From: Aurelia coerulea
Lineage: Eukaryota; Cnidaria; Scyphozoa; Semaeostomeae; Ulmaridae
Assembly: GCA_039566865.1 (NCBI GenBank)
Contig: CM076959.1
Span: forward strand, 5,935,501-5,999,500
Direction: 5' to 3'
Length of the DNA: 64,000 nucleotides
Shown here: in pieces, positions 14,601 through 23,953 of the stretch
How positions within the stretch are numbered: the stretch's first letter is position 1
Layout: the number at the start of each line of letters is the position of its first letter
Notes under the pieces: generated by a model
What the model was told of the DNA's origin: nothing
What the model saw: only the letters and a program-made list of their open reading frames with translations
Databases searched by the model: none
Translations under genes and position numbers: made by a program

Positions 14601-17600
14601 ATTTCCTAAAATATGAAATTCATGACTTTGTTCTTGCAAATTGTATCATTTTCGCAAAACACGAACGGTTGTTCACGCGAAATTTCCCATTTTCGCAGAT
14701 GTTAATTCCAAAAATTCCGCACTTTTCCAGTTTGTAAAAGTTTCTTCCGGCGAAAGTTTCTTCCCTCAAAGTATTCAAAAATCTTTTTGATACAGATAAG
14801 AAGGAGTAAAGAACCATCAAGAAATTTGTTCTGTTTTCCCAAAATGGGATCATTTGGTTTACTGCAGTCCTTTGAAGCTTCGAATGATAGTAGAAGAGAA
14901 TCTTCCTCCCGGCGCACACTTCGACGTGCAACCTTTTTGCTTTGTCGATCTATTTTGCGGAAGAAGTGCGACTACCCTAGATTCACTCTAACATAAAATG
15001 GAGTCTCTCTGACATGAAAACTCCATTTTATGCTATAGTCTGGTACCCAGGGTAAAGTGCGACTAGCTTGACATCCAAATTCCATGTGGAGGAGGGGACG
15101 TTTTCAAATGGATGTAAAGCCCACAGTTTGAGTTATCTATTCAACTTTATAACTATCTTTTCCACTAACAAAAGTGAAGATTGGCTATCTTATAAGAATA
15201 CAGCCTTCACCCAGTTTGAAAATTAAAATTTTCTGATCTTCACACACTCTCCCTAACTGAACTTAATTGATTTTGTTAAAACATAGCAATAATTCATATA
15301 GAGTGTGTACACTAACACCCCCCCCCCGCCCTCCCCCTATATGCATGCAAACTCTAACATCGATATTTCTTCCAGGAATTTCAATGACATCCAAGCGATA
15401 TATCGTAGATAGACTTATGTTTGATGAACGGTCCAAGGAAGAATTGAAGATTTTGTCAACGGAGATGGCAAATTATTTGCAATTTTATGCAGATGACATC
15501 CTGCAATCATTAGAAGAGAAGAAAATTCAGTATTCGAATTTCTTAACAAGCTTGAATGCTTCAGGTTTGTGTTTATCTGGATAAATTCACACTACAGTAC
15601 CTTTACCATAAGTCCTCGAATAAGTCCCCGGGGGCTTATTTCACAAAAACTATTTTAGGGTGGTGCTTGTTCGAGGGGGGAGGGCTTACTTAGCTGTAGC
15701 CAAAAATTATTACCAATGCTAATTTTTTCTGTTAGTTGAGGCTGGTCAATAGGCAACAGCAGATACATTTGGATATATTGTTTTCGAGGCAATATATATC
15801 AACCAGTACGTGGAAAGGAAGAAAGTCACTCAAAAAAGAGAGCCAAAAGTATTCACTTAACTTACAATTGATTTAACTCCCCATGGGGGCTTATTCGAAG
15901 GTGGTGGCTTATTTCGTAAAATATATTTTTGGTTGGGAAATTTTAGAGGGGAGGGGGGCTTATTCGAAGGTGGGGCTTATTTGAGGATCTATGGTATAGA
16001 TTGTTTTACGTATACATATACGCTGTGTATGATATAAGGGGTCTATCACCTATTGCCCGAGAACTGGGATTTGGAGAGGCATCTAAAATCATCCACCACG
16101 TGATCGATTGATTAGTGTTTAGTGTTTGGATCTTTGAATAATAGTATGTTAAGCTACAAAGAAAAAGATCAGCAACTTTTGAATCTAATGTGGAGTACCT
16201 TCTCTAAAGCTTTCTCATTCTGATTGCGCGTGTTTTTAAAGGACGCCTTTCTTTGCCTCAGGAAGTCATTTGGGAAGCGATGCAGACGATGTGGATGATG
16301 TTGTCGCTAAGCTTTGTAGACCAGAGGTAAGCAGTGCACTTTACGCATGGGACTATTGGCACTGACAGAGGTGAAGATCGTATGACTTAGAAGGGGGATG
16401 GCAGTTAGGGGCTTGGTATACATGTGCCTGCCTGGTAATTTTCGGTATTTTACACGGGTTATAGGTCGTTTATAGGTGTCATAGGTGTTCCTTGGTTGTC
16501 GCGGTTGTCGGTATGCTTTGCAGAGATTTGCTCTAGCTATGAGCTATGGGTAAATGTTACCAATGTATTGCTATTATTAGCTATCATGACAAAAACTTTC
16601 GTAGAAAGGAATTTAGCTCCACAAATGATGCATAGCATAGTCATGTAGCGGTTCTTGTGGAATAGTTTGCCCTGGTTGTGCGGTCATATTTTCAACATTT
16701 TGCCCTGGTTATGGGTCCCTCCTTGATTTTCATAGGCATACCAAACTGAGTAGCAACCAACCGTCATAACTCGCCTACTATCAAGATAGCTCCCTGTGAT
16801 AGCGACCCATATGTTCAACTCAATAAGCCTTGCCGATAGAAGTTCACAGCTCTTTGCTTAACCTTATCTCATGTAATCAATGTTATTAATACTTTACTGT
16901 TACCATTTGTTTCTTTTCAGGACACCTCCCCACGATATAAGCTTGCTTCTGTTACTTACAGAAGTCTTCAAGGTGTCATTTCTCTCCTCAACAACGGTAT
17001 AATCTTTGTCAATTCGCAACTATCAGATGCCTGCCAAATTTTTGATTTGGAAGATGCCACCCAAGAAAATGCCAATACAACATCTTCATTTGAAGCTCAA
17101 ACTTCTGAAAATGAAACTCATACTACTCCCACCACGATCACGTCAGATGTTGGAACTGTGCAGTCTGCCTCAACGTCATTCCTAGGATTAAATTCTGGCG
17201 CTTCCACTTCCATAGCACGCGATGTTGCATTTCGAAGTGGGGTTGATGCACACTGCCAAGGTGAAAAAGTGCCTTTCATTTATGAGGATGACACGGATGA
17301 TAGCGATGGTGACAGTGAATTTCATTTAGATCTAGAACTACCAAATTTCATGAGGACACCACGCACCATCTTCCGCACAACCACAGAGCCCGGTACTGGT
17401 AGAACCTGTGTAATTTTGTACGAAGAGAAATTTTCACAAGACAAGGTCGGAGGTAGATACGGTGGAAGCTACGCATGCTCATTTATTTGCATCCTGTTTG
17501 CCAAATTCATCTCCGCGGGCAGGATGATCCTATGCGACCATGACGACAGAAAATTTAGCAATAAGTTTCTAGATAGAACCATTTTTGTTGTTATGGAGCA

Positions 17601-18018
17601 AGGTAACCGCCTCTACGATTATTGTCGCAAGAGCTTGCCTCATCGCTATTGCTCGATGGAGGAAGTTGCTGACATGGTTTCGTCCATTTGCCCGTTCGTC
17701 GTTAAGGAAGTCAGACCAGTCTGGATTGTGAATGACGACTATCTCTTGACTTTGAAGGGTCAACTGGAGTACCTCATGATGTTCGATGAATGGTTTGTAA
17801 CTATTTTCACGTACAATGAACAGGCATCAATTTTCTATTCACGAGCAAAGGGCATCTCATTTATCGATACTCACTGCCATATCAACAGAGGAGAAATTGG
17901 TGGCACTGTGTACATTTTTAGCGAAAACGACCTTGATGATTTTGTGGCATGGGTAACTTCGATGAGTGGAATCCCGAAGAGTGGGAAAGGAAGTCTAACA
18001 TTCATCAAATTCAAGTAG
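2287..18018 (+). CDS. KDZ/Zisupton-superfamily transposase gene, 14 exons, with C-terminal protease-like domain
   Basis: Exons by splice sites and phase: 2287-2640, 3857-3976, 5189-5427, 6507-6685, 7183-7279, 8141-8476, 9544-9661, 10253-10344, 10769-10889, 12550-12915, 13862-14023, 15376-15564, 16262-16326, 16921-18018. Every junction keeps phase and gives about 1,177 codons with no internal stop. Family marks seen in order: a cysteine/histidine cluster, a CxC-like segment with GYWPGS, then AFQRASREW, CPPC and HIDGN, then DETG followed by GCRH, then MHGSGHEWACQ, then GEDCE. These match what I know of KDZ (Kyakuja-Dileera-Zisupton) transposases, which move DNA by a DDE-type RNase H fold. Likely catalytic acids are D at 6645-6647, D at 8219-8221 and E at 9592-9594 or 9601-9603. 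The 5' end is incomplete: exon 1 begins in phase 1 and no start codon was found. I located no terminal inverted repeats, so whether this is a mobile copy or a domesticated gene is open. Confidence 0.8.
3857..5427 (+). CDS. KDZ gene, exons 2 and 3: CxC-like domain and GYWPGS motif
   Basis: Exon 3857-3976 (acceptor tcgtag, donor GTGAGT) carries a C-x2-C pair (CQSC). Exon 5189-5427 (acceptor ctttttag, donor GTGAGT) carries CMKCG and then GYWPGS, typical of the region just ahead of the KDZ catalytic core. Phase 1 is kept into exon 3, which ends in phase 0 and joins directly to the exon at 6507. The intron at 3977-5188 holds only AT-rich sequence. Confidence 0.7.
6507..6685 (+). CDS. KDZ gene, exon 4: first catalytic block (CPPC...HIDGN)
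   Basis: The exon begins in phase 0 after gtttcaag and ends at AG|GTAAGT in phase 2. It encodes AFQRASREW, a stretch reading LELLQGKDW, the cysteine pair CPPC and the motif HIDGN followed by basic residues. In KDZ transposases this block holds the first acidic catalytic residue (D encoded at 6645-6647). It is the most family-specific piece of the gene together with the DETG exon. The next exon, 7183-7279, continues in phase and encodes FIAANESVDAHV. Confidence 0.8.
8141..8476 (+). CDS. KDZ gene, exon 6: second catalytic block (DETG...GCRH)
   Basis: The exon is 112 codons, phase 0 to phase 0, with acceptor gtctttgtag and donor CAG|GTAAAA. It encodes C-x4-W, then DETGLMFTGCRH, a NMFQGELFAYHHYL segment, a FLFQDIACKY segment, and ends in MHGSGHEWACQ. 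DETG followed by CRH, and the later H-x-x-GH-x4-CQ, are hallmarks of the KDZ core; the Asp is the likely second catalytic acid. No stops or frameshifts are seen. Confidence 0.82.
8905..9086 (+). repeat. Degenerate tRNA-derived SINE copy
   Basis: A weak B-box (ggtttgaatcc, 8968-8978) is followed by gacaaggggtcacagacc and a 3' tail of accttc repeats at about 9069-9084. The same order of blocks occurs at 49150-49330, so both belong to one SINE family. This copy is older and lies in the KDZ intron between exons 6 and 7. Boundaries are approximate. Confidence 0.55.
9544..9661 (+). CDS. KDZ gene, exon 7: third catalytic block (GEDCE)
   Basis: The exon starts in phase 0 after cgttgcag and ends in phase 1 at a GTACAC donor. 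It encodes ILESGRYKEGSGRSHGEDCE, then a serine- and threonine-rich helix. The G-x-G-x3-GE-x2-E pattern follows the CQ motif directly in KDZ proteins and should hold the last catalytic Glu. Exons 10253-10344, 10769-10889, 12550-12915, 13862-14023, 15376-15564 and 16262-16326 follow. They are mostly helical and charged, and the last ends in an acidic run. Confidence 0.75.
11201..11648. mobile_element. TA-flanked MITE with CCGGGTGTCCC termini
   Basis: The left end reads TA|CCGGGTGTCCC and the right end GGGACACCCAA|TA, so TA is present on both sides as expected for a Tc1/mariner-type target. The interior has no transposase frame. It lies in the KDZ intron between exons 9 and 10. The same terminal motif marks the elements at 22213-22410 and 45437-45996. 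Confidence 0.7.
11690..12019 (-). CDS. Unrecognised 109-codon open frame inside a KDZ intron
   Basis: This is an antisense frame of 109 codons with balanced residue use (aromatic, charged and glycine residues), unlike the AT-biased chance frames around it. I recognise no family and see no promoter or splice context. It could be a remnant of a mobile-element protein that inserted in the intron, or chance. Confidence 0.2.
   Translation of the reverse strand: MQVGGMRHTNHNQQFSESYLNDARLLMWVLAENGRIYSAVTDNRHRLFSEVTIDKVIKDNAFICGSFMSLNNKIPFPLYKGESKYGKGRVQSQIMWTSRGYGWVLVCSS
13151..13505. mobile_element. MITE-like element with G/C-tract termini
   Basis: The left end is CACGGGGG... leading into TTCTT; the right end is AAGAACCCCCC leading into CCCCGTG. 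The inside holds two to three tandem copies of a segment around ggtacccttggctagacca. No coding capacity is seen. It lies in the KDZ intron between exons 10 and 11. No clean target duplication was found. Confidence 0.5.
14040..15375. other. Intronic sequence with C-tracts, no gene
   Basis: This is the intron between KDZ exons 11 and 12. It contains a C-rich tract near 14490, a second one near 15320, and loosely repeated ttcttccgg-type segments at 14530-14930. Neither strand shows a supported coding region. Confidence 0.4.
15606..15994. mobile_element. TA-flanked MITE (CCATA...TATGG termini)
   Basis: The left end reads TA|CCATAAGTCCTCGAATAAG and the right end mirrors it (cttatttgaggatctatgg|TA). 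TA flanks both sides. Internally there are several diverged copies of a ggggcttattcgaagg motif in both orientations. It is non-coding and lies in the KDZ intron between exons 12 and 13. Confidence 0.7.
16327..16920. other. Last intron of the KDZ gene
   Basis: This 594-bp intron has donor GTAAGC and acceptor tttcttttcag. Nothing else is recognised in it. Confidence 0.6.
16921..18018 (+). CDS. KDZ gene, last exon: linker plus cysteine-protease-like domain
   Basis: The exon holds 366 codons including the stop, starting in phase 0. The first about 100 codons are Ser/Thr/Asn/Glu-rich, followed by an acidic run (EDDTDDSDGDSE). The last about 200 codons look like a globular domain. It has a GGSYACSFICILF block with Cys at a helix start, then a later FIDTHCH block followed by a beta-like GGTVYIF. 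A Cys early and a Asp/His pair late, each in such surroundings, suggest a papain-fold or Ulp1/OTU-like cysteine protease. Fusion of protease-like domains to large DNA transposases is known in general, but the assignment here is inference from pattern only. The exon is intact. Confidence 0.6.
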   Translation, partial: DTSPRYKLASVTYRSLQGVISLLNNGIIFVNSQLSDACQIFDLEDATQENANTTSSFEAQTSENETHTTPTTITSDVGTVQSASTSFLGLNSGASTSIARDVAFRSGVDAHCQGEKVPFIYEDDTDDSDGDSEFHLDLELPNFMRTPRTIFRTTTEPGTGRTCVILYEEKFSQDKVGGRYGGSYACSFICILFAKFISAGRMILCDHDDRKFSNKFLDRTIFVVMEQGNRLYDYCRKSLPHRYCSMEEVADMVSSICPFVVKEVRPVWIVNDDYLLTLKGQLEYLMMFDEWFVTIFTYNEQASIFYSRAKGISFIDTHCHINRGEIGGTVYIFSENDLDDFVAWVTSMSGIPKSGKGSLTFIKFK

Positions 18019-18167
18019 ACACAATCGGTAGTTATTAGAAGTTATCCGAGATATCAAAGAATGTATCAAAGACATGCTAGAATAAGTTTCTCCGCTCGTA
18101 GGGCTTTTACTAAAAACTTTGCTGATGATTTTCTACAAGCATTGTGCAAGGTCAGTTTTCCAGATAT

Positions 18168-18762
18168 CATGCAACCGACAAGGGCAGCTTTGGTAAAACA
18201 GTGATTGACACTGCAATTCAAAGCGCGTAACGATCACAGACAAAGGAAATTCTCTCGACCAATAATTCAAAACAAACAAAGCCGCAAAAGTTTCTCTGAA
18301 ACCCAGGCAGCTAGCTCGCTCGTTGTGCATTCGAGAAATTGTTTTTAGGAGCAAACATGAGCACATATCGAAGAAGAAGGATATAGCTACACATCTACCT
18401 CGGGCATTTTATATCTTTGTTTCAGAAGCTGAGCAGTAAGTGTTTTAATTACTCCCAAAAAAGTAGAGAATTGAATCACCTCCCAATCGGCTTCTGAACC
18501 AACGAAATAAAATGTCTGAGGTAGATGTGTAGACGCATCCCTCTTCTGTCGATATATACTTGTGTTTGCTCATAAAAACAATTTCTAGAATGCACAACGA
18601 GCGCGCTAGCTACTTGTGTTTCAGAAAAACTTTTGTGGATTTGTTTGCTTGAATTTATGGTTGAGAGAATTTCCTTTGTCTTCAGTCACTAATCGCTTGA
18701 ATTGGGGTGTCAATCAAATGCAACTGTTGCTATTGTATTACAAAACCTGCCCTTGTCCATGC
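18168..18762. mobile_element. Palindromic MITE, arms about 240 bp
   Basis: The left arm 18168-18412 and right arm about 18511-18762 are reverse complements with modest divergence. Shared blocks include gacaaaggaaattctct, ctcgttgtgcattc and ctacacatctacctc. The spacer is about 100 bp. Almost the whole unit can fold into one hairpin, as fold-back MITEs do. It has no coding capacity and begins 150 bp after the KDZ stop codon. Confidence 0.7.
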
Positions 18763-19716
18763 AACCTTAAATTAACCCGCTGTTTTACCCTCAATGTCAA
18801 ATGAAGAATATTCGCGTTACACCCGGTTCAGCTTTTCCCAGAAACAATACGAATGCCACTAAAATCCACTTTGGAATTGCAGAAAATTCTGTTCTTTGGT
18901 GCAATATCACCGATTTTAGTCTTCTTCTGGATATCTGGAAATCAAAGGTTGCCTTTCAGACGAACTTATGTACAATTTTGTTTGCAAAACGCCATGCAGA
19001 TGTGGACACAAGCTCTTCAAATGAGAAAGGAAATTTTAGGCCACCAAAATTTTTCTCGCCATGTTTTCGTAAACAGGCTGCATAGGGTAGTTTTCGGCTG
19101 GTATCAAAAGTATCTACTTTTAGTGATCCGTTCTACTTTTGGTTGTTACCATAGTCACCATCACCATCTCAAATTTTTGTCAAATAGAGCTTTTAAACAC
19201 GAGACAGGCAAATTTGCCAAAAAACCTTTTTAATGCTGATTGATGCTAACTGAACCATTCCCACTACGAAATTTCGCTGCAACCTGCTAACAAAACACAA
19301 ATTGCAAGATAAAACGTGTCACCACACTCATGAATTGAATTTGCACAAAGTACAACCAAATCCATACAGTCCACCAAGGCAAAGCAACGCGCTGGCGAAA
19401 TCTTATACTGATTGAGATCCAACACGACAAACAAAAAAGATGCTGGTTAACTTCAATGTCATAACAATTTGAATGAATAAAAGTAGAAATATTGAATTGC
19501 TTGTTGGCATTTTTTCAAGCCTGAAAGCTTTATTTTCAATCAACTGCATGAATTTATTTTTGTATTCAATGACAAATTATCCATGCTTACCACTTTTTTA
19601 GTTTATCACTCGTTTATCACAGGTGAGCAGAATATGTCAATCTGACGGTGACAACATAGGTCCACGCTTCCATAACTCAATTTTCATAACGTTTCATATT
19701 CTGTCATTGAGGTCAA

Positions 19717-19863
19717 TTTCCAGTCAGTGGCATTTTCCGAGCGGGCGGAATTTCTATTGTATACGAGAGAAAATATCGCTCTGGAAGTGAATGAAAAGTT
19801 ACGGTTGAGAAACTTTTTATGGTCTAAACTTCCACCCTCTCGGAAAATTCCACTAACTGGAAA
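19717..19863. mobile_element. Small hairpin MITE
   Basis: The left arm (ttccagtcagtgg...ccgag...ggaa) and right arm (ttcc...ctcgg...ccactaactgg) are inverted copies of about 33 bp around an 80-bp core. It is non-coding and the boundaries are approximate. Confidence 0.45.
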
Positions 19864-20175
19864 ATAGCCTTTAATAGCACTCCGTGCAAACAAGAAAAAG
19901 TACAAACAAGAGCACGCTAAATCGTTAGCCTCTTGGCACATAAAGTATAAACATATGACAGACTTTCGAAAATAAAGAAAATGTTATCAAGTTTCGCTGT
20001 CGCTTCAACAGAAAGCACTTTGACAATGTATCAATTTCTACTTCAGCACTGAATAAATTCAATTCGTGAATGTGTTGACTTGCTGTTGCAGAGTGCCGTC
20101 GTAGCCGTAGGTACCCTTCCAATAGAAGCTAGAACACACAAAATAAAACGCAAGAAGAGAGATGGAAACGGGGCC

Positions 20176-22988
20176 TTAATTAAATGGTTCGAGTATCAAA
20201 CGTCCATCTTTGTATATATTTTTACGAAGGTCAAACTTTGGTACTATGTAGTAGCAGCCAACGCGTAGAAACCGCCTGTCTTCTACTTCTTCGTCTGGAA
20301 AGATCGGAGGCATTGCCTTATCTGTGAGGCCAATTATTTGAATGCATGTAGAATCCTGTGGGACAGCATTGCCATGGACAGAAACTCTTTCTGGGTGCAC
20401 GAAACCAACTGCAACTGGTGATCCACTGACAATGTACGTTACAGCTGAAATGGTGATCTCGATAAAGCTTAGTCAAATGATAAAAATTGCAGGATACACG
20501 ATCAAAGTGAAATTGAGAGGTGCAATGGACCTTTTAGCTATTCTAAAAAGAATCTGAATCGAACGATATTTTGATACACTCTTTAGAATTTCGAATGTGC
20601 ACAAAAGAGATAAAAGCCTTAACACCTTTCAATCGAGCCTTGCGTATAAAAATTTCGCTCAATTCAGACTCTTTTGCAGAATAGATGAAAGGTCTATGAC
20701 GGAAAAAAGAAAATTCGTTGTTAGAATATTTCAAATTTGAATGCTGCAAGATACAGTAGCATTTTTAAATTGTGAACTGAAGTGGTTACTGAAACTGCAC
20801 AATTATGCATGTTAATTAACCTGCGTTGTTCTGTTTTTTAATACAGCTATAAAACATTTGAAAGTTCTTAATTATGTCATTGTATGATGAGAAAATTCAT
20901 GCTAGAATAGTTCGCAATTCATGAGATGTCTCTAGCCCAATCCTAATCTACTACATACGAAAACCAGGTTCTCCCATCATCGATTTAGATAATGAAATGT
21001 GGTAATACTCACATGAATTGGCACTAATACATGCAGCTGCATCTGTTGAAAGAAATAAACAATCATTTAACTGTATGGGGTTACTTAATAGACCAAGCAC
21101 ATGGGGATGTGCCTACCACTCGCATTTCCTGGATGAATTGAGGCTACTAAAATAAAGAGACAAGTTAAAACGACAGACTCACATATAAAATATAATCCAA
21201 GGCCGTTTCATTGCTAAAAATAATATCATTTAAAGAAATAACATAGATTTACTCACTTTCACTGGCATTTCTTTGATGAATTGAGGCTACAAAAATAAAG
21301 AGACAAGTTAAAATAACAGACTCACATATAAAATATAACCAAGGCCGTTTCATTGCTAAAAATAATATCATTTAAAGAAATAACATAGATTTACTCACTT
21401 TCACTGGCATTTCCTTGATGAATTGAGGCTACAAAAATAAAGAGACAAGTTAAAATAACAGACTCACATATAAAATATAACCAAGGCAGTTTCATTGCTA
21501 AAAATAATATCATTCAAAGAAATAACATAGATTTACTCACTTTCACTGGCATTTCCTGGATGAATTGAGGCTACAAAAATAAAGAGACAAGTTAAAACAA
21601 CAGACTCACATATAAAATATAACCAAGGCCGTTTCATTGCTAAAAATAATATCATTTAAAGAAATAACATAGATTTACTCACTTTCACTGGCATTTCCTT
21701 GATGACTTGAGGCTACAAAAATAAAGAGACAAGTTAAAACAACAGACTCACATATAAAATATAACCAAGGCAGTTTCATTGCTAAAAATAATATCATTCA
21801 AAGAAATAACATAGATTTACTGACTTTCACTGGCATTTCCTGGATGAATTGAGGCTACAAAAATAAAGAGACAAGTTAAAACAACAGACTCACATATAAA
21901 ATATAACCAAGGCAGTTTCATTGCTAAAAATAATATCATTCAAAGAAATAACATAGATTTACTCACTTTCACTGGCATTTCCTTGATGAATTGAGGCTAC
22001 AAAAATAAAGAGACAAGTTAAAACAACAGACTCACATATAAAATATAACCAAGGCAGTTTCATTGCTAAAAATAATATCATTTAAAGAAATAACATAAAT
22101 TTACTCACTTTCACTCGCATTTCCTGGATGACTTCCTGAAATTTAACCAAGGATAGTTTAATTACTAAAATTAATGTAATGCTCTGTTTGGAGAAGAATA
22201 TGACAACATATACCGGGTGACCTAGAAAATAGTGACCCAGCGCAATCTGTTACAGAAAATTAAGTAAGTGGCCAATGGAAAGTTTCAAGAGTTATTCTGT
22301 CGCTAAAAGACTAATATTTTTCGCAAATTTTCCGAATTGAATATTTCAATTGACCACTTACTATTTTCTAGAACAGATTGCGTTGGGTCACTATTTTTTG
22401 GGTCACCCGGTACATAGGCTAGAAGAAAGAAAAGGAAATAAATTGAAAGAGATCTACTAACTTGTCATTTTACAACAGACCAGACAAGAACAGATGAGCA
22501 AAGTAAAAATATCCTGATGAGAGACTTATACAGAAAATGAAAATGCTTGTCCATAAAGTCGTCCATTTCCTCTGTCTGTTTTCTTTCCATGTAGTTTCTG
22601 TTCAGAACAGAAGCAGACAAAGTGCCTCATTGAAACAAGCTAGTAACCTAAATTGGCTGGGGGAATTTGACGGTGACCAAGTGGAAACAATTTCTTTTGG
22701 AGACAGAAACTTGATACATCAAATAAATATTTGACCAGACACCTATTTCCCAAATTGATATGCAATCATTGCTTATGAACAAAAGATAAAAGAAAAATTG
22801 CAACTACTACTTCTCTTAGACAGCACATAATCTCTAAATAGCCCTCTCAAATATGTGCCTGGTTCATCGTTCAGGAATTCTTCCCCAATACTGTCTGCTG
22901 GGCTGTAAGTCCAGCATGAGCCTCTCTCCTTGTTATGGTGAAATCCAATAATTACTACTTCGCAGTCTTTTGCGTGCACAATATCTGC
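20176..22988 (-). CDS. Unrecognised gene with tandem 30-nt microexons
   Basis: Read on the minus strand, the proposed order is: 22988-22811 (phase 0 to 1), 22135-22109 (27 nt), six 30-nt exons (21996-21967, 21854-21825, 21712-21683, 21570-21541, 21428-21399, 21286-21257), 21143-21117 (27 nt), 21042-21013 (30 nt), and 20444-20176 with the stop. All internal exons are phase 1 on both sides, so any number can be kept without breaking the frame. Each microexon encodes SIHQGNASE or close variants (with a possible N-glycosylation site, N-x-S). The last exon gives SVTYIVSGSPVAVGF, then a globular-looking 70 residues with acidic PDEEVEDR. I do not recognise the protein. The 22811 donor (gtagta) is weak; one microexon donor is GTCAGT. 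Confidence 0.5.
21117..22135 (-). repeat. 142-bp tandem array carrying microexons
   Basis: About seven units of 142 bp lie head to tail. Corresponding actcac motifs fall at 21251, 21393, 21535, 21677, 21819 (as actgac), 21961 and 22103. Units are more than 95% alike by eye. Each holds, on the minus strand, a cttgtctctttatttttgtag acceptor, a 30-nt exon and a GTGAGTAAAT donor. The end units are diverged and have 27-nt exons. Outside 22135 and 21117 the similarity stops abruptly. Confidence 0.9.
22213..22410. mobile_element. Short TA-flanked MITE (CCGGGTGACC termini)
   Basis: Left TA|CCGGGTGACC and right GGTCACCCGG|TA; the inner about 60 bp of each side are also inverted copies (cagcgcaatctgtt against aacagattgcgttg). 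It is 198 bp and non-coding. It sits in the intron just upstream (in the minus-strand sense) of the microexon array. Confidence 0.8.
22811..22988 (-). CDS. Upstream exon of the microexon gene
   Basis: The acceptor is ttctttatgtgcag. The 59-codon frame encodes ADIVHAKDCEVVIIGF, then GSCWTYSP and GTYLRGLFRDYVLSKR. A hydrophobic beta-like strand followed by an aromatic turn faintly recalls the second half of MADS-type domains, but this is not strong enough for a family call. Ending at AGAA|GTAGTA gives phase 1, which fits the microexons. Joining to those is inferred. Confidence 0.4.
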
Positions 22989-23953
22989 CTGCACATAAAG
23001 AAGTAAATTAAGGCTGAGCTTACAGCATGCTTTTATCGTTTTCCTATTCTTCTAATTTCTCATTTTCTTCTTCTTTCAATTTGATTTTGAATAATTGAAA
23101 ACTTTCGCTGTTTCCGTACGTAGAGGAATTTTAAAATTTGAAACTGATCGGAACTGATAACACTGGCCATAACACAAATGTTTTCTATCTGATATCTTAT
23201 AATTTGGTAGCTCTAATCATAGGTACAAGGCCAATGTGTGAGCATACTCAATTTAAGCTCCTATTAAACCAAACTACTGTATGCTTCAGCCAAGCTTTCA
23301 CAAAGATTTGCTCAAGGGGCTTTGATTATATCAGCAAAAATGCCACCCCTTTGTTAGGCATACTCCTTAAATATATAAGGAGTGATGTTTTCCAACATCT
23401 GGTGGGACAGATATAACTTTTCTTAGATGAAATCTGTCAGTCTATTCAAATTTTTATTTTTACAAGGGATTTTTTCAAGAAAGCCACTTTGAGAAAAGAA
23501 AAATGGGCTAAAAATATGAGCACATTTTGCTAACATTTGTAGCTTACAGCATGACTTGAACACATTTTAGCACATGTTAGCCTCCTGAACAACTTATTCA
23601 AGGGAGTACCAAGAGGAGAAAATACATGAATACATGCAAGTAACTTTTGGGAAGGAAAATGAAGGAAATTTTGCTCCTCATTTTCACTCATTTTCAAGAA
23701 AATACACAAAGTTCTTGGATGGGGCTTTCTGTAGAAAATCTGCAATATCCATGGGAAGGAAACTGATAAAAGCTGGGTAAATTATAGCCTGATAACCAGA
23801 CCCAATTTCAAATCGGGTCTAGTTATCAGGCTAGGTAAATTACTGATCAGCCATTGAGGTTATCCAAACTACTCCATGCTTCATAAAAAGGCTACAAAAC
23901 CTACTCTATGTTTCAGCACAGTCTTTAGGTGGTGGAATGGCGTGTCCTTATAC

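Larger units (their letters stand above)
18019..20175. other. Intergenic region between convergent genes
   Basis: The KDZ gene ends at 18018 on the + strand and the minus-strand gene ends at 20176, so the two converge. The space holds a large palindromic MITE (18168-18762), a small hairpin MITE (19717-19863) and AT-rich sequence. Open frames at 18616-19233 overlap the palindrome or have no family resemblance. Confidence 0.5.
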
